Source: Schizochytrium sp. TIO01
Lineage: Eukaryota > Sar > Bigyra > Thraustochytrida > Thraustochytriidae
Assembly (NCBI GenBank): GCA_004764695.1
Contig: SMSO01000007.1
Coordinates: 1,433,270 to 1,497,269, forward strand
Length of the DNA stretch: 64,000 nt
Reading direction: 5' to 3'
The notes under the pieces were generated by a model that worked only from the letters and a program-made list of their open reading frames with translations, made no database searches and had not been told where the DNA came from. Made by a program: the position numbers and the translations under genes. Of this stretch, positions 9,958 through 19,270 are shown in pieces (the stretch's first letter is position 1; the number at the start of each line of letters is the position of its first letter).

Positions 9958-11549
9958 AAGCCCATAGCCCATTATCATTTGTGTATTTTTCTTTTTCGTT
10001 CTTTTATTTTCTTCATTTAGCCTCTGGGAAAAACTCAATCTTTGTTTTGTTCCTTGGTTTTACTAAACTTGCTATCCTTTCTAACAGGTCTTTCAAAAAA
10101 ACATGTTTTTTTAACTCTTTTCATCTCAAGAAGCTTGGCTATGGTTCGTCACAAGTTTACGCTTCTCCTAGATGAGTTCACTTCTCACCTTCACATCGAA
10201 ATCAAAGCTCGAGATCAAGAGGCGCATCTCTTGTTCTATATAATAGACTTATTTGCGCAATCAAGTCAAATAAAGCATCTCTTCCACGTAAATCCTATCT
10301 CCCATGATATCCATTCAATTGATCCAAGGTGCCCCCACAAGATAAAAGTTATAGACTGGTTCTTCCTCCAACCCTCTTGACCTCTGGTCGGTTATGTGCA
10401 ATTTTCGCTAATTAGCTTATTATAAAAGGCAATAGCCCCATTGAAAGTTTTATGCTGGCATCCGGCAATTCCTTCATTGCTACTACATTTTTATTATTTT
10501 AAAATAGGCCTCGTCCAACTGACTAGATGGCAAAGTGTGGATTTATATGTACCTAAAATACCACTCGTTTCTAGCAATGCAATGAAAAGTGGTCTCATTT
10601 TCTCTTGAATTTACTTTGTTCAAGGACCACCGAAAATCTTACTCCATCCTAAGCACTCTAATTTGGTCGCAGCAGGCAAGGGGGCTGCCGATAGCCTCTG
10701 GTTGTTCTGGTGCTGAGAGCTGAACGAATGAATAGTCAATGAAATATCTAAAAAGTTCAAATTTGGGTTTTAGCTCCATATTACTGACTATTGTTATTCG
10801 TTGCGAAATCATACAGACTAAGGTAGAACCTGTTTAGGTCAACTACCATCAAGTCACTTTGTAATATAGCCGTTGGGCATGTTAGGGTGGCTAGGGCACA
10901 CACCTGCAGCTTGTACTGGTAGCAGTAGGAGGTTAGGGAGGAAGGACTTTAGAGGTCAAAGTCGTTGGCGAAACCAATCTTGCTTAAACTGATCCTTAGG
11001 CAGGAAGCGTAGCTGAGAAAAGGTAACCTGCTTTATAGATCGTTTCGATAATAAAAAGGAAAGTGGTCTGCGGAGGTGGTACGCGCCTTGGGTGCTCAAA
11101 AGCCAACCTTCGACAAGAGTGCAATCGAACTATAACAGCACATGAGTGCATGCGAGTCTGACTTTGAGGCTGCGTGAGCGTTGATACTACTCGTGTTATC
11201 GAGGTTCTGTGGAAACGCTTTTGTTGATTGGTTAGCTAGCTGGTAGGCAGGCTGTCAGGGACGGATATACGCTTCCGTAGTTTTCGAGTTGCGTATAAGA
11301 AAGCGCTGAGGTAGATACTTGAAGAATCACGTGTTGATCGAGCTGCAAGCAGTAGCAAAAGCAATCAGCGCGGCGGCCTCAGCAAAAAAAATAAAAGTAT
11401 AGCTTGACGTGGAAGCTCTCCAACAATATATTCGCTTGGACCTGCTTCAAGAGGGGAAGAAAGCGAGTGAATAGTATATATTTGTCCTGTCCGTGAGCTA
11501 CTCGTGGATAGAGAAGTCACTACAACAGAGCACACGCTGGATCAAAGTC
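9958..11549. other. Intergenic region, no gene seen
   Basis: About 1.6 kb. The first 400 bases are T-rich and hold short open frames without coding character. Bases 10620-11480 are less AT-rich, with many GGT/TAG words, and could be a leader or non-coding transcript of the next gene. I find no convincing tRNA or other RNA signature. Confidence 0.5.
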
Positions 11550-12368
11550 ATGGATACATTGCTAGAGACATCGCCAGAAGCTTGTGAGGATGAGGATGTA
11601 GAACAGAAGCTCCGGTTGGACCTTTCGATGCTGTCACTGGACAGCGTAAGCTCTCTGAGTCTCGATGAGAATAGCAGCATGGCCTGGCCTGGGCAAGGTG
11701 GGAGCCGAAAAGCCTCAATGAGCCAGCGTCGACGGGGCGTTCGCACAGAGATCCATCCTCAGCGACAGTCAACTCCACGAAGGAGATTATTCGAGGCAAG
11801 AATGGCGGACCAGGTGTTCACTAATAACTCAGGAAATTCATGTGGCGGTGGCGGTAGTACTAGTAGCAGCAGCAGTAGTACAGGCAGTTTGAGTGGGCGA
11901 TCAGGGTCTGTGGTCATAAGTAACAATGCCTCGCCAATCATAAGTCCACATATTCAAGAGGAGGTTGCATTGGCATTGACTCCAAGGTTGGCGCGGTCAT
12001 CAAGTCATATGGGTTTTGTAGCATCTGCGTCATCTTCGTCGCTGCTATCTTCTAACACAATGATATCACATAGCTATCGTGGCACGAGTGCGCGAGATCG
12101 CTCGTTTCGGTACATGAATGTGCGAGCTCGGCAGGGTGACCTTCGCGAGACGCGGTCGGCCCGTAGTCTATCTCGCGAGACATTGGAGTGTATTGCTGCA
12201 ACGGCTCGAGAGGTTGCTGCAGAGTCGCTGTTTACAGGTGCCAGGAATGTTGTTGCTGCATTTGCTTTAAGCAACAGTCAGTCTGCTGTTGATTTGCCAA
12301 CGTATATTTCTCCGCAATTTGGTAAGATGGATTCTGTTCGAGAGGACGCGGAGGAGGAAAACGAATGA
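11550..12368 (+). CDS. Ser-rich low-complexity protein of unknown function
   Basis: The open frame begins upstream with GTG; the first ATG (catggatac at 11550) gives 272 residues starting MDTLLETSPEA. It is acidic near the start (EACEDEDVEQK), followed by leucine/serine repeats (LSMLSLDSVSSLSLDE) and a Gly-Ser run encoded by GGC/AGT/AGC triplets (about 11840-11900). A more ordered Arg-rich and Ala-rich part lies near residues 185-255 (RDRSFRYMNVRARQGDLRE, then ECIAATAREVAAESL, helical). It ends acidic. Several RxxS motifs could be phosphorylated. No domain is recognised. The helical C-terminal stretch argues that this is a real gene rather than chance. Confidence 0.6.
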   Translation: MDTLLETSPEACEDEDVEQKLRLDLSMLSLDSVSSLSLDENSSMAWPGQGGSRKASMSQRRRGVRTEIHPQRQSTPRRRLFEARMADQVFTNNSGNSCGGGGSTSSSSSSTGSLSGRSGSVVISNNASPIISPHIQEEVALALTPRLARSSSHMGFVASASSSSLLSSNTMISHSYRGTSARDRSFRYMNVRARQGDLRETRSARSLSRETLECIAATAREVAAESLFTGARNVVAAFALSNSQSAVDLPTYISPQFGKMDSVREDAEEENE

Positions 12369-13466
12369 GAATAAGAAACTACGAAATCCCTGCTTTCTTC
12401 TTTTGTCAAACCTCTTCAATTCAGTAGAGACATACATGTGTTATATATTGCCTATTGGAGCTCTTTGCCTAGAGTAATCCATCTTACATATCTATCTACC
12501 TTTTCATAGGAGCTTTCAATTTCCTTGTTCTGTTCGTTTATATCGAGGCTCTTTTTGATTGCCCCCCCTGCCCCCGTCAAACATGAACTGATGGGAGGCA
12601 TGTTGCTGGTGAAGGCGTCGAGGCTCGCTTTACCTGGGTTCTGTTTGCCAAGCTCTTGTTCATTAATAATCAGCTGCTATATTTTCTGGTGTTACCTTCT
12701 ATCTTGCGCTTGTAATGATTCGAAAAGGTCCAATCCTTACCACTACGTTCCAATGTGTTTACATTATTCTTTTGGATCCAGTCCTAAGATTAATTTGTGG
12801 AGTAAAGCATTTCAATAGATGTGATGACACCAATACTTTATTTGCCTGCAATGTTTGATTAGCAACAACAATAAATCAAGCATGTTTATCATTTGCAGTC
12901 TCTGTCACTATTATCTTTTTTATAAAACCACGTCGAAAGCCAGTAGTTAAGGCAAAGAGTAAACCGTCGTTTCCATTTAAAGCCAGAATTTGGCGTTGTA
13001 TCAACCTCTACATAACTTTGGACACACCGTCCCCATCGTATAGTGCAGAACTACTAAAACTACAATGAGTTAGTGTGTGGCTGTTTAGAATAGACGTTTA
13101 TTTGACTGGATGCATAATTCATTCATTGAATTTGTTGCCTACCAGAATTAACTGTAGGAAGAGGATTCAAAAAAATTGCATATAGTGTTTTGTTAACCAA
13201 CGCTCGCAATTGCTGTTAATTTAATAAATCTGGCCCGTTGTATAACTTTTTGAAAGAATTTATGATACGAATTAAATCGAGTCTGGGGTACTGGGTAGGT
13301 ATAGAAAGTAGAGGGGAGACCGCCTCTGAATGTGGTCAAAATTTGAGCTTTGCTTGGCTCTTGAAGATTATTTGGTCATACCATTATTTCCCTTAAGTTG
13401 TTAAGCGTGTGAGACTTGCCAAGGAAAACTTGTTCGATTCCTTTGACAGGAAAAGAAAGTCATATT

Positions 13467-13484
13467 TGCCAACTTAAGTTGGCA
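13467..13484. repeat. 18-base perfect palindrome
   Basis: TGCCAACTTAAGTTGGCA reads identically on both strands. It could be a dimeric transcription-factor site or chance; nothing nearby decides. Confidence 0.7.
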
Positions 13485-13644
13485 CAAGAGCAATTGTACG
13501 TAGACATATGTGAATTTGTGAGAGTAGTGTAGAGAGAATTACAAAACCCAAAGTAGGAACGTCCTTGCTTATAATTTTCTTAGTATCTTAGTATCTTCTT
13601 TTCGCTCAGGAATCACATAAAAGGTGGGGCATATGCCCGCGTTA

Positions 13645-13673
13645 GGGGGGGGGAGAGAGAGAGAGAGAGAGAG
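13645..13673. repeat. G-run plus (GA)n microsatellite
   Basis: Nine consecutive G residues followed by about ten GA dinucleotides, in an intergenic position. Confidence 0.9.
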
Positions 13674-14371
13674 GACATAGGTAGCGTTGGTGTGCGCATG
13701 AATACGTACGTGTGAATCGTTATCTGGATGAGCAGCAACGTCACGAGCAAGCTCGTCGCCTTCCTTAATGCCGTTGATAGTTTACCATCAAACAATATCA
13801 TCTAGACAAATCAAAAGAAGCTGAAAATCAGAGACGGGAAGGAATTGTTGGAGACGGAGATTGCGATCGAGGGCGCGCCATCAGAGGACGATTTCGTGGT
13901 TGACTGGGTGGCCAGCTGACTGAGGAGACTGGGTAGGTGAATGAAAATGCATATGAAGCATGCTCAGTCTTCCCTGTTCGTGTTAAAAAAGTGAATCACC
14001 CGGATCAGCTAGATGGGTTTAAGTCAGAATTAGGACTCTGCCGAGCAGAATTCTTGTGATGGGCACCATACCCTGCATAGACGTATCTTTAAAGAATTCA
14101 TACATGCGAGTAGGTTTCTGAAACAAGGTGTAAGCCCATCATCAGGCACAAGATTCAGCTCGTTAGGGTTTCCGACTAGCCTGAAACAGCATTTGCATCG
14201 TCTGCGCCATTTGCAGCATCTGCGACATATTTTGAGATGAGGTAAAGAAGGCAAATAACCTCAACAGCCAGTTCGGTAGCCAGGCAGCCACTCAGTGAAG
14301 TGAGTCAGTCCCGAGCAAAGTTGTCAGGCCGACCCCGTCATTCTAAATTTTATGAATCTCGCTGGTATAAC

Positions 14372-15586
14372 TTAGTTAGACTTTGCGGGCTCCTCAGCCT
14401 TCTTAGCATCAACGGCAGCGGCCTTTTCGGGCACCTTAACGTCAACGGGCTTGGCAGCTCCAAAAATAGAGGAGCTCCTTGCTTGAGAAGCGGAAGCCGC
14501 AGGGGGGTCCTTCTTGGTCCTGGACGCGAGCTTGAGACGGGGTCTCTCGGCCTCATCCTGTGCTGTGGGTTCAGGAGGGAGCTCATCGTTGCGGGCTCCT
14601 CCAAACCCGCCCTCGGCCGGGGCGCCAGCAGCTGCGTTACCAGCGCCACGGCGGGCAACTCCGAATGCCGAGTTATCGTGGCCAAAGTCTCCTCCGCGGT
14701 CGTTGCGGCTTCTGCTGGATCCAAAGGCATCGCTTCCAGCACGGTCCTCATTGTAGCCACCTGCTCCGGCGCCAAAGCCGTCGTTGCCTCCAAAGCCGAC
14801 GCCGCGCGAGTTGCCACGGCTGCCTCCGTGGCCTCCGTTGCCACCGTTACCTCCAGGTCCACCGCGGCGGTTACCACCCTTCTGGTCCGCAACGTTGATA
14901 CGAAGCTCACGGTTACCCCACGGCTGTCCATTGTACTGCAGCGCGTGCACGAGAGACTGCTTGTCGTTGAACTCAACGTAGCCCATGCCGCGGGACTCTC
15001 CAGTCTCACGATCGTAGGCAATACGGACATCCTTGATGGAGAGACCGTCGAAGAGAGCCTCGAGGTCACCCTGGACGGTCTCGTACGGGATGTTGCCCAC
15101 GAAGGCCGTGAAGGGAGGCTCATCTGGCACAGCGCGCTGGCCGTGACCGCCGCTGCCTCCTGCGCCACCACCGTAGCTCGAGAAGGCACCGCCGCCACGG
15201 TCACCACCGTTGCGGTCGCCGCCGTTGCGGTCGCCGCCGTTGCGTCCACCGAAGCCGCCACCGCGTCCACCGCGGTCGCCGCGGTCGCCGCCACGGCCAC
15301 CACCCTGGCCCTTGGGCTGAGCGAGGTCGATGCGAAGACGGCGGCCCATCCACTCGGAGTTGTTGTAGCCGAGGGCGGTGTTGAGGGATTCCTCATCGCT
15401 AAACTCAACGTAGCCGAATCCCTTGAAGGTGCCTTCCTCGCGGTCGTGGATCAGGCGCACCTGCTCCACGTTGAGCCCCTGGAAGAGCGCATCGATGTCG
15501 CCTTGGGTGCACTCGAAGGGCAGGTTGCCGATGAAGACCGTCAGCTGGCCCTGCTGCGAGGACCCGCCGCCCGCAAAAGCAGACAT
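14372..15586 (-). CDS. eIF4B-like translation factor with two RRMs
   Basis: A 404-residue protein. RRM1 (about 15-90) and RRM2 (about 159-234) both have RNP motifs (VFIGNLPF / KGFGYVEF; AFVGNIPY / RGMGYVEF). Both carry the VQGDIDALF-type helix typical of eIF4B/eIF4H RRMs. The RRMs are joined and followed by Arg-Gly-Gly stretches (about 95-150 and 235-270). The C-terminus has RPRLKLASRTK and then SSSIFGAAKPVDV, the pair of short motifs seen in eIF4B after its RRM. eIF4B/4H stimulate the helicase eIF4A during ribosome recruitment. Animal and yeast versions as I know them have one RRM, so the duplication is unusual. Start at ATG 15586, stop TAA at 14372. Codon use is strongly GC-biased, suggesting high expression. 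Confidence 0.85.
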   Translation of the reverse strand: MSAFAGGGSSQQGQLTVFIGNLPFECTQGDIDALFQGLNVEQVRLIHDREEGTFKGFGYVEFSDEESLNTALGYNNSEWMGRRLRIDLAQPKGQGGGRGGDRGDRGGRGGGFGGRNGGDRNGGDRNGGDRGGGAFSSYGGGAGGSGGHGQRAVPDEPPFTAFVGNIPYETVQGDLEALFDGLSIKDVRIAYDRETGESRGMGYVEFNDKQSLVHALQYNGQPWGNRELRINVADQKGGNRRGGPGGNGGNGGHGGSRGNSRGVGFGGNDGFGAGAGGYNEDRAGSDAFGSSRSRNDRGGDFGHDNSAFGVARRGAGNAAAGAPAEGGFGGARNDELPPEPTAQDEAERPRLKLASRTKKDPPAASASQARSSSIFGAAKPVDVKVPEKAAAVDAKKAEEPAKSN

Positions 15587-15712
15587 GATGGAGTCGAAGT
15601 TAAGAGGAGACGGAGAGTCGGAGCGGAGCGCGAACGGACGGACGGAGTGTCGGAGCGAAGAGCGGACGAGACGAAGGCCTGCCTGCTGCTCGGCTGCTGG
15701 TCTGCCTCCTCG

Positions 15713-15731
15713 ATCTCTATCTCCATCTCTA

Positions 15732-15791
<60 letters not shown>
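15713..15791. repeat. CTCTAT / 10-base tandem pyrimidine repeat
   Basis: A tract of CTCTAT-type hexamers passing into five exact copies of the decamer CTCTCTATCT (15741-15790). It lies about 130-200 bases upstream of the eIF4B-like start, so it is probably in its leader or promoter (as a purine tract on the coding strand). Confidence 0.9.
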
Positions 15792-16423
15792 CAGATCAAT
15801 CATTCGCCTCTATTATTCACCCGTTTGCTCTACTGTACGCCGCCCACCTTACTATGCGCTATCCCCTATTCTCCACTTGCCGCCCCCGCTATACCCCACT
15901 TGCCGCATCCTATAGCCTATTGTGGGGTCTTCTCCATTCATCGCTCACTGATTTCTTAGATAGATACCTCCTTCTTCCTGAACATTTGTAGAACTGGTAG
16001 GACCCCACTAAGGCTCCACTAGGCCGCAGCTAGGCGGTTGGCTAGAACTAACTCGATAGATGATTCGTGAAGATGGACAAACAAACAAGTCAATCGATGC
16101 TTCGATGCCTCGATCGCTTTCGATTGCGGTCATTGCACTCACTGCATTGCATGTATGAGCGACCGGTCGACTGGAAGATGTGAGGAAACTCTTCGTGAGT
16201 GAGCGAGTGTGTATAGATAGATATATCTGCTCAGTCAGGTACCTAACTACTGAGACGGCTTGAGAATAAATGGATACCCTAATCAATAATTAATACCAAC
16301 AAATCAAACAAATAAAGTCATAGCGATAGGAACGAATCATATGACCTTTTATTTAATTAATTAAATTAAAAAAGTCATTCAAGTGTTGAGATTCTATTCT
16401 TTTTAATTAACAGACATGATTTT

Positions 16424-16425
16424 AA

Positions 16426-16460
<35 letters not shown>
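16424..16460. repeat. (AAAG)n microsatellite
   Basis: About nine tandem AAAG units in a spacer. Confidence 0.92.
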
Positions 16461-16461
<1 letters not shown>

Positions 16462-16727
16462 GGAACAAAAATAGAACTTCATTGACAACGATTCGACGAT
16501 TCCGACTCCTACGCAATTGCATAGTACCGCTCTACCGGTAGGCCTGTTCTCTCGGCGGCGGAGCATCAGAACAGCAAAAGAACACCTCGAATGATTGATG
16601 GCTTCAATTTGCTTAGTTTGCACCAATAATCAACTGCACCGAAGGTTGATTTGCTTCGCAAGCTGTGACAGGTGCCTCAGATGTGGGGCGTATCCTCTTC
16701 CTCGAATCGAGCCCATCGACCATTGAC

Positions 16728-16747
16728 TGATCGATCGATCGATCGAT
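16728..16747. repeat. (GATC)n short tandem repeat
   Basis: Five consecutive GATC units, self-complementary. Confidence 0.85.
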
Positions 16748-17540
16748 GGGTTTTTGGCTGATGATAGGCCGATCGTGAGGGAATCAGCTTATCATGATGG
16801 CCTTGTATGGCCAGAATGTTTCACTGTGTGGCCAGAATAACTCACTTGTTCCCTCTGGGCATACACAGAGTTTTAATCGCGTACTATAGGCTAAACCGCC
16901 ATTCCTCACTTTCCATTCAGGAGCCACTAGGACAACCAATGGATCAAAAACGCTAAGCTACTCAGGCACCCTTACTGTTTTGCGTAGAAGGGCCTCTAGC
17001 GGCCTAGCTAGGTACAAAAGCCACGAGCAGAAGAAGAAATGAATCCAACGAGGTATTCTCAACACCTAAAGCCATCGGTGCATCAAAAGAGCCGCCACTC
17101 TTAAGAGGAAAATCAGCAGTCTAGCAAGAGATGCACCTATATCCTCACTGCATAACTTCAGCATTTCTAGCTCCCTTGAAGTTGATCTACATCGAAGCAA
17201 GCCGCTTTGCAAACTAAGCACTCCTACTCATGGCATTTAATGTCTCAGTACCATGTATATACAGGTGTCGCTATGACTCCTCTACTGCTACTCATGCGCT
17301 ATGTAACTGTTAGGCGAAGGCCAATCTATCTATTTTTTTGATTGATAAAAAGAAAGAAAGAGAGATCAAAGGATAAAAACACGTGGACTGTCTGTCATAG
17401 AGAATGAGAAGCAAGGAACTACGCGGCCTCAGCAGATCCATGACGTTGGTGTGCTTTCTCGACTTGGCCTGAGTCTTCGGCACTTTCTTGAAGCTCCGCA
17501 TTGGCTATCATGAAACTCAAACCAAGCCAAGTACGGGTTT

Positions 17541-17573
17541 GAGAAAGAAAGAAAGAATGAAAGAAAGAATGAA

Positions 17574-17604
<31 letters not shown>
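17541..17604. repeat. (AAAG)n microsatellite, interrupted
   Basis: Imperfect GAAA/AAAG repeat with interspersed GAATGAAA units, ending in a perfect run. Confidence 0.92.
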
Positions 17605-18958
17605 CGCTCTCCCTTACTGGTTCTGCGTATTTGGCCCTACTAGTAGTGCATGCCTGAGTGTTTTATTCTTTTTTTACGATAGTAACATACTTACTTCCAT
17701 ACAGATATGGGTGGTAGTAGTAGCCCTGATATCAATAGGCGGCAGTAGAATCTGAGCAGGAATCGTCGTTTACTGTTTGTTGATAACATCTGGTACTCAC
17801 AAACCCGGCAAATAATGAAACTTAGACTCCTCGACTTGCCAAGGACACATTGACAATAATGTCTTTGATGAGGTTTACTCTGGTCTTCGAGATCTCGAGA
17901 TTTCCATTCGAAGAAACGTAATGTTGGGAAGATCAGGAACGGCGAGAACGCTCTCGCATCCTCGCGAGAAATCTTGAGACCTTGAAGGTGGATCGTGCAA
18001 TAGATGGAGAAAGGGGAAGATACATTTGCGAAGAGGTTTGGAGCATGGCCTTCTTGCTTTAATATACGGTTCTACCTCAAATCAAGTGGAAAAATGTTGC
18101 TTCTGACTACCTCCTGTATAGAACCATACTTGGATTCATTTCTCAGCAAACAACTATTAGCAGATATCCTATACTTAACGTTTCCAGGATAACCAGACAT
18201 ATTAAATATTCTCAGGGTATCTCAATATAAATGAGGAAACTTAGACCTCTGAAGTCATGTGTAGCTTTATTAAGGCTAGAAAAGCAAGACTATAGCGTTA
18301 TCATGTCAGATTTTCATACAATAGAACTTAAATTCGTTAGAGCCCATGAAGAAACCTGAGGCTGTGAATGGGTCTTATAAGACACATGTAAATTAATAGG
18401 TGAGATCACAATACTGATTACAATAATCCTGATTTCCTGGTATCGATAGACACCGTGTCCCACATTGATGCTGCTGGCGGCATTTTTCTGGTAAATGTTT
18501 TCTGAATTTGCTCAGTGACTTGGTACATCTGATGGCAAGCCTCTTTGGTATTTTCTCCCATAATAACCTAAGCCTCCATTCATAGAAGTATCCTTGCTCT
18601 GAGAGAAGTTGCAAGACGCGCATCGTCATCATCTCTCATGCGAGAATCAGCAAGACTAGGCGTCGCATTGAATTGCGGCGCTACTTCCATTCTCACTAGC
18701 TCTCAACTAAGGCTCCACGTATTATGTAGTAAAAACTCAAACCAAAACAATCACTCACTGAAGGAAAGTAGTTAATTACTGCGCATATCAGTATCGACAA
18801 TTTGATTTGGATAGATAGAGATTGACCTCAGGCACGGCAAAACCAAACTCCGTCGACCCAGATATCCGCTGAAAATCCTCGGCTTACTCCGACACGTCAG
18901 TAGTCTCCTCCAGTAGAACAAGTCACAGCAGCAGCGGCAGCAGCTTGGATTCGCCAGG

Positions 18959-19270
18959 ATGGCCAAGGACAGCACTTCGATGGAGCGGATGAACGAGGGC
19001 GAGGAGGCTTCGGCAGCCGGCGTGACCACGAGCGGCCAGAGCATCCAAGAGGCCCTTCAAGAGCTCGCCGCAGCCGAGACCAAGGCTAAGGAACAAGAGC
19101 TTGTCCGCGAACAGGCCCTCGCCAAGGTTGCCGTGCAGGACGCCGACGTGAACCTCGTGGCTGCGGAGTTCGAGCTCGATAAGGCCCGCGCTCTCCGCGT
19201 TCTCCGCGAAAACGACGGCGACCTTCAGAAGGCTATCTCAAGCCTCATCAAGCCCACTGCATCTTCATAG
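18959..19270 (+). CDS. HYPK-like NatA regulator with C-terminal UBA
   Basis: A 103-residue protein. Residues 30-60 are a charged helix (Ala/Glu/Lys-rich). Residues 59-98 form a UBA-like three-helix block with LAKVAVQDADVNLVAAEFEL followed by KARALRVLRENDGDLQKAI, the arrangement found in HYPK and the NAC-alpha UBA. The length is close to HYPK. In animals and fungi HYPK binds the NatA N-terminal acetyltransferase (Naa10-Naa15) at the ribosome and tunes its activity. ATG at 18959. A NAC-alpha fragment is the alternative, but the NAC beta-barrel is absent and the short N-terminus fits HYPK. Confidence 0.8.
   Translation: MAKDSTSMERMNEGEEASAAGVTTSGQSIQEALQELAAAETKAKEQELVREQALAKVAVQDADVNLVAAEFELDKARALRVLRENDGDLQKAISSLIKPTASS

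Larger units (their letters stand above)
12369..14371. other. Convergent intergenic region with short repeats
   Basis: About 2 kb between the Ser-rich gene and the 3' end of the eIF4B-like gene. It contains an 18-base perfect palindrome at 13467-13484 and a G9 run followed by a (GA)n tract at 13645-13673. Short open frames here lack coding features. Confidence 0.5.
15587..18958. other. Long intergenic region with microsatellites
   Basis: About 3.4 kb between the divergently transcribed eIF4B-like and HYPK-like genes. It contains the pyrimidine repeat at 15713-15791, AAAG repeats at 16424-16460 and 17541-17604, and a GATC run at 16728-16747. Palindromic ATTAATTAATT sequence lies near 16350. 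The short open frames have no coding character. Confidence 0.5.

Noticed and set aside
9981-10380. Overlapping plus frames after the docking-complex gene
   Set aside because: T-rich 3' flank; Phe/Leu/Ser-rich peptides typical of chance frames.
13405-13450. GTTCGATTC resembling a tRNA B box
   Set aside because: The flanking bases do not form a T stem, and no A box lies upstream.
14350-15408. 352-codon minus-strand frame overlapping the eIF4B-like gene
   Set aside because: Alternative frame of the same GC-rich sequence, with an Ala/Thr/Ser-rich composition and no domains.
14300-15991. 563-codon plus-strand open frame opposite the eIF4B-like gene
   Set aside because: It is the antisense shadow of Gly-rich, GC-rich coding sequence; the predicted protein is Val/Ala-rich low complexity ending in the microsatellite, and the opposite strand has clear RRMs.
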